This document shows positions 46,880 to 59,119 of a DNA stretch of 64,000 nucleotides, in pieces. This stretch comes from Escarpia spicata (Eukaryota > Annelida > Polychaeta > Sabellida > Siboglinidae). The DNA lies in assembly GCA_963995525.1 (NCBI GenBank), contig OZ023206.1:43879178-43943177 (forward strand), read 5' to 3'. The stretch's first letter is position 1. Each line of letters starts with the position of its first letter. The translations under genes were made by a program, and so were the position numbers. The notes under the pieces were generated by a model, which worked only from the letters and a program-made list of their open reading frames with translations, made no database searches and was not told the origin of the DNA.

Positions 46880-49110
46880 GTGACGGCAACAACAGGACCA
46901 CTGCACAGCCATTCTTCATAGCATGGTAGCGGACTATCGAACTGACCTACTGCGGATTGGACGCGCGATTGTGACCAGAATTCACCTTACACTAGACGCT
47001 TGTGTGGTACAACTTGGACCACTTGGACGCTTGAACAATGGTCGGACTGGCAAGGGCTGTAGGGCAGGGATATCAAAGCAAAGACCAATTACTGTGCTAA
47101 TTATCCACCGCCTCCCTCCACGTTTACCGCGAGACGTAACATCTTCATGCAGAATCTGATTCGACTTACGTTTGACAGCCCAGCTACTGCTACGATTGGG
47201 CTGTTGAACGTAACAAAGTAGACTTTGTCACAGACTACAATTATGTGAAAATTACATCGACATTCTGTGCCTGACAGAGACGTGGTTGTACAGTAATAAT
47301 GAGATTGTCACTTCTACGATGGTCCCTCACGGTTACAATTTTGAACATCTCCCGCAGAGCAATCGACGGGGTGGGGGAGTTGGGGTATTTTATGATGTCC
47401 TTCCACCTTTCCCAATCCAGACCATGGCCCGCGGAATCTTTCGAATGCCTTGAAGTGGTGTTACGCGGGACGAGAGTTACGGCATTGGCACGTGACTTTG
47501 TAAGTTATCGACCACCATTGTCTGGTCGCAAGTCGAAGTCCTTTCGCCAATTCCTCGTAGAATTCGGCGAATGTCTTAAATGCGCTTCGAAATACCGCTA
47601 TCGTCATACCCGATGACTTCAATGTTTGCTATGGAAACGATGACGACAAAGATGCACGTGGCTTAATTGAACGATGTAAACCTAAACAACATGTGATATC
47701 AGTAACACACTGCCTGGGTAACATTCTCGACCTCGTTATCACCTCGGTGAATAGCTCTATTGTGACTGACGTGTCGGTGGAGTCCTTGCTCACAGACCAC
47801 CACATCATCATGTGAAAGTTGGTTTCATCTAAGCCACGACCAGAGCTTAAGGAAGTGATTTATCGTAAATACGCTGCAATCAACATGCAGCAGTGTCAAT
47901 GCGACTTACGCGCTTTCCCACTGATTATAAACTCCGCCGACAACATTGAGAGTCTGTTTGAACAGTATAATGATGAACTTCGAACGGTAATTGACATACG
48001 TGCACCAGTCATCCAACGATTAATAAACGTGCGTCCAAGACAACCATGTCGTACTGACAACTTACAGCTGATGAGACAGCAAGTGCGACGAGCAGAGCGC
48101 AAGTGGCTAGCTGTCCATCGTGAAATTTACACTGACTTGCGTGAAGCATTTAAGCAGAGCATCGCCACAACCAAATCTGCATATTACGGTGCTGAAATCG
48201 AAGCTACATCTCACGATACCAAAGCAATGTATCGCATCACGAACAATTTGATGGGTCGTACTAGTACGCTTGTGCTCCCCGAATGCGACGACGACCGGAT
48301 GCGCTAGCTGAGCGATTGTTCTCTTATTTCACATATAAGATCGCTGATATCAGTACACGGCTGGTGACTGCACGCTCGCAATGACAACTGCCCGCATTCC
48401 TACACGACTTCGAATGCCGTATTGAAAACCATTGTGCGACGATCAACGACGAGTCACCGCCATATACGGTCTGGTTGAGAAGACATCCAGCAAATCTTCT
48501 TCCAGCATTGACGACATTTCTGGAAGCATGCTTAAATCTAACATTGACATTCTTGGACCAATGCTAACCAGCATTGTTAACATGTCCATCGTGTCGGTAT
48601 TACGACCTGTCGCCATGAAACATGTCGTAGTAACACCGCTGTTAAAGAGGAATGGTCTTGATCCAGAACTTAACGATATATTTATTTCGACAGGCCTTCA
48701 AAGAACTTTGTAATCCGCAAGTGACATTTATGCAATGTTGACATTCGGTTAGGTACTTAGGATGCGGTTATTATTTTTTAATTAGCCTATTATATGTATT
48801 TATTGTATACATTTTAAGCACCTTATTTATTTTAGGTATTTAAACGGCTAATGCATTTAATTTATATATGTATATCCACTTGTAAATATATATATTTATT
48901 TATTTTTATTCAGGTTTATTTAACTGACATTTCATGTAATTTTTATATGCTACTTTTAAATCATTTTATTTTACCTTTGTATTTAATATTTATATTTAAT
49001 ATGTCTTAGGTCATTTAATGCATTTTTATTTACACTCTACGATTGTCAGCGCCTTTGTGCAGATTTGATATCCGGACACACGGCGCTCTATAAATGCTAT
49101 ATAATAATAA
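46880..49110 (+). mobile_element. CR1/L2-like LINE with internal deletion
   Basis: Reads KGCRAGISKQRPI (47050), endonuclease pieces IDILCLTETWL and RRGGGVGVFYD (47260-47400), and the linker YRKYAAINMQQCQ...RAERKWLAV...AYYGAEI (47819-48307). An RT start fragment (SSSSIDDISGSMLKSNIDILGP, 48500) is then joined directly to the 3' UTR, so most of the RT is deleted. The 3' end has the CGGCGCTCTATAAATG tail followed by ATAATA repeats. Several frameshifts. Confidence 0.8.
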
Positions 49111-49129
49111 TGATATAGACAACTTTACG

Positions 49130-49600
49130 CCCAGCTACCTTTTAATAGGGTCCATCGGGTTGCCGAAAACACAACTTTATTCTGGTGGGCCTATGCATTA
49201 TCAATTACCCTGTTTGACAACATTGTCCAGGAACATATCCAAAGAAGCATTTTTATTGTGAAAATCACAGACCCGAATACTGTTTTCTACATGTGTCGCA
49301 TTTCAATCATTTCACATCGGTACAAGTATCCACACAAAAAAATCTTATTTAACATACTACTGTTTCCGATCTGATGTCCACACATATCACATCTTAAAAG
49401 TGTTGTGCGAATGTCAACACGTTTCTTTCCTGGACCATTCTTTAAAAATGACTGAGCACCCACATATGTTTTATCTCAATCGTGTGTTAACATTGCCAGT
49501 GCACATGTCTGACTTAAAATTGCCACTTGTGAACAGGAAGCCACACGCATCACCTCGGCTCAGCTTCATTATGAGAACTGCCACGTGATTTCAAATTGAT
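49130..49600. repeat. Duplicated flank of zinc-finger locus C
   Basis: Diverged copy of 21050-21590. No gene. Confidence 0.7.
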
Positions 49601-49639
49601 ACTATATGCTAATTGTGCCCCGCATTTGTTTCTGCACGG

Positions 49640-50335
49640 TGTGGATACGGAATTTGCTTCTTCAGAATTCCACTTGCGGAGAACTGAGCACCACAGATAT
49701 GACATATGTAGGGATTCTCCCCCGTATGGATACGGACATTCGTCTTCAGATTTCCACTTTCTGAGAATCGTGCACCACAGGTATCACCTTTTTATAAGGT
49801 TTCTCCCCGGTGTGGATATTGACATGCGTCTTCAAATGACCACGTTTTGAGAACTGTGCACCGCACGTATCACACGTGTAAGGTTTCTCCCCGGTGTGTG
49901 TGCGGACATGCGTCTTCAGATTTCCACTTCCAGATAACTGTGTACCACAGGTATCACATCTATAGGGTTTTTCTCTGTATGTATTCCGACATGTTTATTT
50001 AAATTACCACTTTCTGGGAACTGTGCACCACAGGTATCACATCTGTAGGGTTTCTCCCCGGTGTGGATACGTACATGCATCTTCAAACAAACCTTCTGAA
50101 AGCCTTGCACCAAACGTATCACATTTGTAAGGTTTCTCCCCGGTGTGGATACCGACATGCGTCTGCAGATTTCCACTTTGTGAGAATTGTGACCACTGGT
50201 ATAGCATTTGAAGGGTTTTTTCCCAGTGTGTATACGGACATGCGTTTTCAGATTTCGACTTTTTGAGAACTGTGCACCACATGTGTCACATTTGAATCGT
50301 TTCTCTACACTACCAGTGTGCTCATTCACAGACAT
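49640..50335 (-). pseudogene. C2H2 zinc-finger array, locus C (degenerate)
   Basis: It starts at ATG 50335 (MSVNEHTGSVEKRFKCDTC). One good finger (SRNLKTHVRIH) is followed by a frameshift in finger 2. Finger pieces then alternate between frames: [54 protein letters not shown]. About eight finger remnants can be traced to 49640, several lacking Cys or His ligands. It is clearly a pseudogene and the most decayed of the three loci. Confidence 0.75.
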
Positions 50336-50389
50336 AACTAAACTATATTTGTTTTTAAACTTTTTATAAACACATTACTTTGTACTGTG

Positions 50390-50990
50390 CTGTTATCCTT
50401 AATGCACTTTTTGCTACAAGCACATATACGTGTTATCACTAGTGTACATCACGTCTGAAGAAATTCTCACCATTCATAGTGTCTACCAAGGTGGAGCAAC
50501 ATAGTTTAAAAACAACGTTGTTAAAACATTTTTTACTGTTGTTACATTAAAAAATCTGTCTCAATGTGCAACTTTAAACCGTTCCTCGGAAAACAATGTC
50601 TTCCACGTGTGTCAGAGTTTTCTGAACTGTCTGAGAAAGCAAACGAACCTTTACATTTGCTGCACAACTGTCACACTTGAATGTTTCCCCGTCACAGGGA
50701 GTTGGTGTCTGCATAAACGCTAAATATTGCGACATGAATCATTCAGTCACATGTTTTCTCTTATTTGTGTTGACACTGTGTGACGTGCCTCGATGTCCTA
50801 TGTCGTGTTGTTGCACACAACGTGACAGTTGTTGGTGTCAATACCCGCGAGTTTTTGTAGCTTTGTTATTTTATTGTTGACAGTTCTGTCACAAACATTT
50901 GTTAGTCCTGAAACAAAACAAAAGTAAGTAACATCATCAGACATCCTTTGAAATAGGCTAAGCACAAACAATGGAGTGTAAAGAACAGTG
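50390..50990. repeat. Segmental-duplication block upstream of zinc-finger locus C
   Basis: Matches the blocks at 1040 and 23440 (CCGTTCCTCGGAAAACAATG, TGTTGACACTGTGTGACGTG). No gene. Confidence 0.7.
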
Positions 50991-50999
50991 TGGATGACT

Positions 51000-52050
51000 G
51001 GGAAAATGTATTTTGAAGAAACAGGAATAATCGTACTAAAAACAATACAATATGTTTACAATCGAGTACACAACGTGATAAACTTAAATCTTGTGGTAAA
51101 AAACAAAAGAACTTGTAATATAACATTTTCCATGTTAAATATATCGCAAGATGTTTACGTATGACGTGTGCATTTACGCGGGAAGACCGTGTGTAGATAG
51201 ATTGATTAGTTTTTGTATAATATCTCCGTTTTTGAACTGTTCACAATTGCCCTCTCGGTGTGTGTCATAAGAGAACGGCATCTAGATCTGGCAAGCAAAA
51301 TGAAACATTTTCCCTGAATCGTCAGAAAATGTATTCGGCGTGTCTGACCGATCCTAAGATGAAACAGTTGCGATTAATTACACGTTTCAGTCTTGTGAAT
51401 AAAATACTATCCGAAAAGTCATTAATTTGCGTCATATGTCATTAGCAACACACTTGTGTCATCATTTGTCATTGGCGTCACGCTGGCCTACAAATACAAT
51501 GACTGAACATATGTTTAATTAGGCAAAATATTGCTGTATGCCTACAATTTGATCAAAAGTCTAAAGAAAAAAAACAGTGTTCACAAAGATTGAATTGCAT
51601 GAACTATATGGTAAAAGATAAGCACGTGACATTAATGACACTAGCGAGTACAATGTATGTGTCTCAACAGTTTATTTTACCTGAATCCCAATTTGTAGGA
51701 TAAGGCGTGGACATGGACAATTTTATGTACGGTACTACATATATTATACAATGATGTACAAACAACATTTATTAAATTGTTTGACTTTTTAGGAAACCAG
51801 CAAACTTAATTTTTGTTTTGTCAAATTACAAATATTCACCCATACACGAATTCAAATGATACAGACAGTGGCTCTTGTATTTATACATAATCATAACTTT
51901 GGGCACAGAACAGTCAAGTAATAACTAATCCGTAACTTGCTGTAGTCTGTATATTTGATTGCATACCCCATACAGTTCCCTTGCATTTAGAGGCCTCCCA
52001 GTAAAAACATTTATTGGCCTAAAGGTGTTGGTAATTATGCAACGATATAG
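51000..52050. other. Intergenic sequence, nothing recognised
   Basis: No ORF with coding character and no RNA or repeat feature that I can support. Confidence 0.5.
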
Positions 52051-52330
52051 GCTGTTTTTATTGCTTTGTAGCTGCCATTAAGAATATTATATTTGTACCA
52101 CTATCTTCTACAAGACCGACCTTATCTTGAACTTTCTGTTTGCTTCGAACATACTCATAAAAACTCTTGCTGTTATGTTTTATATTACTATCTAAGTGTT
52201 GTTCATAGCATCTCTTTGAATTTCTAATTTTAGCTCTAGCTTGGTTAAGTGCTTCTTTATAACTGGTGTAGTCTTCATAATTTCCAGTACATCTATGTGA
52301 CTTCCACATCATTTGTTTATACTTAATTTG
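52050..52330 (-). mobile_element. LINE linker/RT fragment (CR1-like)
   Basis: The 84-codon minus-strand frame reads YKEALNQARAKIRNSKRCYE and KSFYEYVRSKQKVQDKVG, the conserved segment between endonuclease and reverse transcriptase in CR1-like LINEs. It ends in an internally deleted FLMAA motif. Confidence 0.7.
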
Positions 52331-52599
52331 TCTAATGGCTTCTTTCGATGAGTGTTTCTTTTTGGACCGTTTGCCTTGTTTTTGAAGGGTACAAATTTAT
52401 CGACTATGCACTTAATTTAACTCTTTAATATATTCCAGCATTATGTTGCTGTCTTAATTTTCAGTGTGTTATTCCAGTATATTTTTGCTAAATATTTCCT
52501 CATGTCCTTATTCCTTCCTCTGTGGAAATTTCTCCTACACTGCTTTTTACTATTCCTTTCAGATTTTACTTATATATCATGGGAATGTGTAATAAAAAG

Positions 52600-53030
52600 A
52601 CACAGGGGTAAGGGTTTAACGGGGGGTGATAAACTATGGACCCACCCGAAACATTTGCTAATTCTGATCAAACATTGTAATCCTGTTGTTGGAAGCAGCA
52701 AGAAAACAAAATGGTGCTTTTATTTGGTATGCCCCGTATAATCCAATGAAAAAAATGTAGTAAACGGCGTATATCCGCCCAATAATGGGTACAAACGATT
52801 GACCAACCCAAACAATTGGCTAACTCCAATCGAAAACCGAAATATTATTGTTTAATGAAGCAACAAAAAACAGTTGGCACATTTATGTGGTCTGTACCAC
52901 ACCCCTGGGAAAATGTAGTGACACAACTTTTTGTATTTAAAGAGGGAGTGACAACAAACTTATGGACCCATCAACACAAATTGCTGTCTCCGATCAAAAA
53001 GTGTAATGTTATTGTTCAAGGAAGCGCCCA
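52600..53030. repeat. Three diverged tandem units of ~160 bp
   Basis: Recurring elements ACT(T)ATGGACCCA, (C/A)AATTG(C/G)CT, CTCCGATCAAAAA and AATCCTGTTGTT/AATATTATTGTT mark units starting near 52625, 52795 and 52945. Strong divergence; no coding sense. Confidence 0.45.
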
Positions 53031-54240
53031 AAGCTGCATTTACTCCAACCGCCTCCCTCAGCTCTTCCATTCTTCGCCCATCAGTTCTTCTCACTCCCAC
53101 AATTCTTCGTAACCAGTTGTTTTCACGGAACCTGCACCTTCTCTTGTTGCTTCTCTGCCTGTGCTATAGTTTCTAAACCATACAGGTACGTCGAGATATC
53201 ACATAAGTATACTATATTCCCGTTGTGTTTTCGTGATATGCGCGTGTCTCTCATCAGACCTTCGACTTTCCTTCAAGGTTTGCCCCTGCCTTGATCCTCC
53301 TACGAATTTCGATGTCTGAATTCCCGTTCCCGCATATCACTCCATCCAGGTATATAAACCTGTCTCTTTGTTTTAATTTCTTCCCCTTAGGGTGTATTTC
53401 CACTCAGCACTTTGGTTTGCTGCCCCACCCATATTCCTCTGTCGTATCCAACTTTGATTCCATGCCTGCTGAATATATCCTTCCACTCTGTCAGTTGTTC
53501 TTAGAGATATGTTTCCTTCCCCGTCCACTACCACTGCCAGATCGTCTGCATTCAGTAGCTTCCGAAGGATGTCCCTCATACCAGTCTTACTACTTATCAG
53601 TTCCACCAATGCGATAAACAACAGTGGGTTCAGGGCGCTCCCCTACCTTTGGCCAACATACACATCAAACTCTCATGACACTATCGGTCCACACAACACC
53701 CGGCTCTTTGTTTTTAATATGTCCCTTCAACCATCCTGACCTCTGCCCCTGGGACCCCCATCTGCCTCATTGTCGTCATCGCCATCTCTGTTGCAAGGTA
53801 TTATATGCTTTATCCAGGTCTATGAATCCTACTGCCATATCTTCTGTCCCTCCAATTTCTTTTCCACTAACTGCCTTAGGGCAAATATTTTGTCAGGTGT
53901 TCCTGTTCCTCTTCTAAACCCCTACTGTTCTTCACCGATTTCCCCTTCCACTACTGCACTTATTCTGTCATCCAGGATTCTTTTCAGCATCTTCATCATA
54001 TGACTCAACAAAGTAATGACTCTGTATTTCCCAGGGTCGTGCGTCTCTCTTCCTTTTCCATGGTGTCGTTCTTCACTCTTCTGAGATCTTTCCCTCTTTC
54101 AAGCACGTGTTCAGTAAACTTTGTTTGTCCATCAAGCCACCACCTGCATCTCCACTTGCACTTCATCAATGCCTGCAGCCTGACCTTTCTTCATCTTACG
54201 GTGCAGGAAGTTAAATACCCTCAACCGTAAAATCATTATG
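53030..54240 (-). mobile_element. RTE-like LINE reverse-transcriptase fragment
   Basis: On the minus strand, LLFIALVELISSKTGMRD leads into the catalytic box LLNADDLAVVVD (53621-53373; the usual Tyr is Asn). Upstream, frames around 54000-53650 carry LKRILDDRISAVVEGEI and GFRRGTGTPDKIFALRQLVE. Many stops and frameshifts. Confidence 0.65.
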
Positions 54241-54790
54241 CTAGTGTTTTGAAACTCGGTTCGAAACACTCTACAGTGTTTTAATCAACGTCTGTACATC
54301 GTTTTATTATAAACTACGAATCGCATTTATCACTTAGTCATGTCATAACATGTTCTTCTTCTACCCAATAACGTGGTGACCCCGATTTCCAGGTAACGTA
54401 TCCACGGTTCGTTGTGTTCTTAATCAAATTTGGACTCAAATATAACTTGTCGTTTCCAGGAAACGATTTATTTTCACGCTAACTCGAGTGTTATAAACAT
54501 AAGCTCAAAACACTTTTTCAGTTGGGTATATAAGATTTCGCTACGGGCAAGGCCAAAGAGCAAACTTATTCGCCGATTAGTGTTCCATGCTAAACTATAG
54601 GGGTGTTTGATTATATGGGAAACGCTAAAGAAATAGGGGGAATGTTTTGATGTTCTACTATATCTAATAGTATAGTATTTCCTGTTAATATGCAGCCAAT
54701 AGTGACCTTAATAAATCTAAATAAATCATGTCTTCCGACAGACGTCCGTGTGGACACGGGTGTCGACTTTTCACTTGGTGACTGGCGTTC

Positions 54791-56920
54791 TCACTCAAGA
54801 AGCCTTTGTATAATTTCTAAAAAAGAAAAATGTAATGTGTGTTATTCCTTCATATCTACATTTGAACAGTTGCCTGGAGATAGATTATCCACATAGAAAG
54901 CTGGAACAATATTTAAGTGCATTAATAAAAATGTTTATTCTCCTGGACAAACACTCACAAACGGAGACTGTATACGTTTTTATTTTATTATTCATATAGA
55001 ATGTTTGCTTTAATGTAAATGTGAGCAGTATTTCGCACAGCATGTTATGTAAAACGATTCCAACTGATCTACGGACGGTCCACGTTGCACTGAATAATCA
55101 TTGATGGCACGAGTAATATCTTTAACAATCGATAAGCATCCGTATGCCATCCGATGTAAAACACTATGTTTGCCATGTTATTTTCTGCTAACCAATTCCA
55201 TCAGTCCTTCGAATATCCATGGTTTTGTTGTCAGTCACTGGCTGCTTTCATGTTTCCTGAGCAAATGCTCAATACATGCACATTTTTATTTGACTTGGTT
55301 TTGTTTTCACACTCGTCTGCTGTAATTGTCTGGATGTCTTTGTTTAATGTCACCACTGACCATGTAACATTCAGTATCCTTCTTAAACACATGAAACGGA
55401 ATGTAATTAGTTTTCGGTTTTCCATATCTTTTACTTTCCACGTTTCACAGTTATGCAATAGCACTGATCTACCCAGAATCCCACTTGTCTTACCTTCGTA
55501 TTCGATTTCACCCTCGCCGTCAATGTCAAAGTGAAAGAGCATTTCTTTGAATTCCTCTTGCGTCAGTTTGTCTCCAATGGTCGTCATCTGGTAAATGAAC
55601 CACTTCTTGTTGAGACGGCCCGTGTGTCACGGATCGAAACCGTTTACAATGCTCGACCGGAGCTCTTCTTCCGATCCCAGCATGCCCCATCGATCTCGAT
55701 ATATCAACGCGCAGAACTGCGCGAAGTCCACTGCACAAAAGAGTTTCATTTTAAGTGACTGTTGTGCTAAAGCATGTCGGTCATGCGTGCGAGCGAGTGT
55801 GCGTGCGTGCATGCGTGTATGTATGTCTACGTGTGTGTTTATATGTGTGTGTTCGCGCGCGTGTAGGTGTTTGTGAGGAGGGGTGGGGTATGTGTATGGC
55901 CTTGGCTTTTCCAGAGTCCAACTTTTTATATATGTGTATTCTGCCCTTCTGAGGTATTTTGTCGGGTTTGTATTGTGCAACTCTTCCCATTCATTTATAA
56001 TCCCCTGTTTCTTCGCTACGGTTACTTAATGTTCCCTAGCCTTCTATCTGTCATAACTTACAAGAAATACTACTATCAATATTTGTTTATACTCTAACCA
56101 TTCAATATCTGTGCAATTCTATCTGACCTTCCCTTATCGTCCTGGTCTCTAGTGTTTTTATACCGCATTCCTTTAGGCATATTTCGTAATTAATTTGATA
56201 GTACTCAATCGCAAGCCATGGATTTGTTTACAATACCCCTGACAATGTTCGGAAGTTCACTAAATCAGCTACACAGCTACACGTCGTCCAAGAACTATCT
56301 GCCGGTCGTGCCGTGTTGAGAGAACCATGATGCGTGCACGCCCGCGCCCCACACCAAAGTCGCAACTAATGGAAATCACAATATAATGTCCCGTTCGTTT
56401 ATTCTCATGAGCAGCTTATTCACATAATTACTTCTACTTCTACCTAAAATGTAACCACTTGCGCACCTTCACACAGTCGAATGTTGAAAGGCAACGAGAT
56501 GACTGGCTCAGGTTAACTTCAGCATTCTGTCAAGACGATTATTAGCTTCCCTGCCGGGTCGATAGTTCGCTGTGTTTTTTCAAAGCTCCTCACCTAGTGC
56601 CGTGTCCCCGAAATCGTCAAGAATCTTCTGCGTCTGTGCTTCTGTCGGTAAACGTCCAAGAGCGCGCAGAGCCAAGGGTACACAGTCAATAGGGATCGTC
56701 TGGGTCACTTGTTGGTCCAAGATCATGAACACCTTCCGGATCTCTGGCTCACAAAGGTATACAACGAGGAGAGAAGAACAAAGAGAAAACAGTTAAAATG
56801 GATGTTCCAAAGATGAAAGCATAGCATCTCCTCCTTAGCTGCTTAGTAATTCCACCCATTTGTAGACGAATTTTGCTATGTACACGACAATGACAACGCT
56901 TAATAACATTATTACTATTT

Positions 56921-56956
<36 letters not shown>

Positions 56957-57342
56957 ATAGTTGTAGTGGTAGTAGTAGCAAAGTAGTAGCAGCAGCAGCA
57001 GTAGTATTAGTACTAGTATTATTATTATTAAAACAAAGATGAAAAAATTAAGGTAAATGTGACAAAGCAGAAGAAAGCGTTTCACAACCTAGTGATCATG
57101 GACTGCAACTTAGGCTTGTTTCGGTATACCACAGACATGATACAAATCAATCGGTCATAATGCCTGTATTCATCTAAGCAGTACGCAGTACGCAGTACGC
57201 AGTACGCAGTACGCAGATACGTTCATGAGATTCGTCCCACACAAGCGTCTGTACCTGCAATCTGTTCGTCTGTAAACAAACTGACTGCGGTATTCTTAAG
57301 ATCTTCGATCATTGCCGTCTCGGTAGAATGAGTCTCTGCCAT
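54791..57342 (-). CDS. Calmodulin-like EF-hand protein, four exons, one nonsense codon
   Basis: Exons, minus strand: 57342-57255, 56743-56594, 55730-55494 and 54816-54791; 501 nt, 166 residues. All three introns are GT-AG (donors GTACAG, GTGAGG, GTAAGA; acceptors GAGCCAG, TTGTGCAG, TTTTTTAG) and in phase 1, and the joined reading frame is coherent. It starts MAETHSTETAM and continues TDEQIAEIRKVFMILD as in calmodulins. EF1 and EF2 are degenerate (DFAQFCALIY closes EF2). EF3 is DP-x-HTGRLNKKW. EF4 is canonical: DIDGEGEIEYEE, its last Glu formed across the final splice. A TGA at 55629-55627 (CGA to TGA would explain it) interrupts EF3. Calcium binding is likely only at EF4. EFCAB2/DRC8-like axonemal proteins are one candidate. 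Upstream ATG context is GAAATGG. Confidence 0.8.
55230..55490 (-). mobile_element. LINE C-terminal fragment in intron 3 of the EF-hand gene
   Basis: Immediately after the exon 3 donor the sequence reads VLLHNCETWKVKDMENRK and FMCLRRILNVTW, the typical end of an RTE-like reverse transcriptase. It is open in frame with the exon by chance, creating an apparent 118-codon fusion ORF. Confidence 0.65.
55780..55880. repeat. (GTGC/GTGT)n low-complexity tract in intron 2
   Basis: Imperfect GTGTGCGTGC repeats between exons 2 and 3. Confidence 0.85.
56920..57030. repeat. (GTA)n/(GCA)n trinucleotide repeat in intron 1
   Basis: GTAGTAGTAGTA about 12 units, then a GCAGCAGCAGCA patch and ATTATTATT. Confidence 0.95.
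57176..57217. repeat. Heptamer repeat (ACGCAGT)n in intron 1
   Basis: About five and a half exact copies of ACGCAGT lie 38 bp downstream (gene sense) of the exon 1 donor. Confidence 0.95.
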
Positions 57343-58375
57343 TTCGGTTAATTTCGTGCCGTGAAGTGAATCCCACCAGTGCAGCGGTAGCTAGCAATGT
57401 TAGGCAAACGTTTTACAAAGCAATGAAACTACGTAGCAACTATAGTAAGTTATGACCGCTATATACGTCATTCCGTTCTGGTCCAGAACGTCGCAGAGAA
57501 CGTCTTATATAGCGTTGTGTCCAGTCCTCGTGAGTGTTCAAAACGCTACACACGTGAATCCATAGTAGAGCTGTCCAATCGAGCATCATGTCGACTTCTC
57601 TAGGAAGTATACGGCTACAAAAAGGAATATAATTCAGAATTTATCGAACGAGAGTTCGTTGCTGTAACTAATACGCCGCTGCGCCCCACAACGAGGATAT
57701 AACGAAAGCAACACAAATAACAGAAGACATTAGCTAAAACCAACTTCGACGATCTTGTATTTTCGGACCTAACCATGAAAATGACAACCTTCATCCGACA
57801 AACTTCTCCTCACGTATCTTACGTACATATACATTTATTAGGTTACCTCAACAATTCTCTTACATTCCCATGACAAATGAACATTCACAAAACGAATTCA
57901 AGCAAAACTCGACATCACCGGCAGCGACTACCCGTAGCCTCGCGGTTAGCGTTAAATAGATGATGTGTCAAGGCGTCGCGAACACGCGCACACGGAGTCT
58001 AGGTGAATAGCTTTATCTTTATACAAGGACTCTACGCACACAGTAACGATAGCATCACTGTACGAATTTCCATGAAGCTAATTTATGTAGCGACACAATG
58101 TCAATGTTACGGTAACCGCGGTGCTACGGGTAGTAGTGAATATAATGAAGCACATAAAAAGAAGAAAAGATGCATGTAGATTGTAAAAAGTGTACATTTT
58201 GCGGGAACTCCTGTCCACGACAGTCGATGAACAAGAAATGCAGCGCGCACCTGGAACGGCGTCCAGGCTGTATTTAACGGTTATTCAAAAGAATCCAGTG
58301 CCACTAGGATGTTAACTGCACTAAACGCTCGTGAACAAAAGGAAAGTAGCTAGATTTCTGGCCTTCCATTAAGCG
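57343..58375. other. Region upstream of the EF-hand gene, no gene seen
   Basis: It should contain the EF-hand gene promoter. No TATA box at a convincing distance from 57342 was recognised, and no divergent gene can be supported. Confidence 0.45.
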
Positions 58376-58560
58376 CTACACAATCAAATGATCGTCAGTT
58401 CGCCAAACTATCATGTCTACTCGCCATACCAGATCAAACATTCGTCACCACGTCATTCCGCCATCAATTAGAACTGACGTTTTCAAATATAGTTTCTTCC
58501 CACGCACAATTACCGACTGGAACTCCAGTAGTCCAGAAATACAAAAAAACTGTGACAAAA
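58376..58560 (+). mobile_element. LINE C-terminal fragment
   Basis: The plus strand reads SIRTDVFKYSFFPRTITDWN followed by SSSPEIQKN, the common C-terminal tail of CR1/L2-like reverse transcriptases. Confidence 0.65.
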
Positions 58561-59019
58561 ACGCATAATAGCAAATAACGTACTAGAGTATGCAATGGGA
58601 AACATGTAGTTATCATCAAACGTAATCAACGTAATTTTACATTTTAGCTCGGATGGAGTCAGCTCCTATTTCTGCTGCATCATTTACACCCCATAAATTA
58701 ATACAAACAAATCACTCCCATCGGAAGTCTTTTCAATTTCTACAAAGCGCAGTCCACTGTTTTACGTATTACTCAATGTTTGTAATTGATGTACGATGCG
58801 TATTGTGTCAGGTAGAGGGTGATTGTGTGTGCATGTTAATAATAATATATCATGTATGCAGTTTTTAGCATATTTTTTCTTTTATGATGGTCTTTTCTAT
58901 GCCATATGTACATGTCTGTATAATTGTACGGATAATAATATGACCAGTACATTAGTATCAGTAAAATGTCTGCAGATGTTACCATATAGTAAAAAAGTCA
59001 AGCTAAATTTTGCAAACAG

Positions 59020-59037
59020 CATATATATATATCCCTT

Positions 59038-59104
<67 letters not shown>

Positions 59105-59115
59105 CGTATATATAT
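59020..59115. repeat. (AT)n microsatellite
   Basis: About 65 bp of uninterrupted TA units with shorter flanking runs. Confidence 0.98.
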
Positions 59116-59119
59116 ATTT

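Noticed and set aside
55231..55587. 118-codon ORF fusing an EF hand to a reverse-transcriptase tail
   Set aside because: The exon 3 donor lies between the two parts; the fusion is readthrough into intron 3.
55597..55640. A 43-bp intron that would remove the TGA of the EF-hand gene
   Set aside because: Too short for a metazoan intron, and its removal would delete the EF3 loop that is otherwise well conserved.
57920..57945. tRNA A-box-like TAGCCTCGCGGTTAGCG
   Set aside because: No B box or fold follows within the expected distance.
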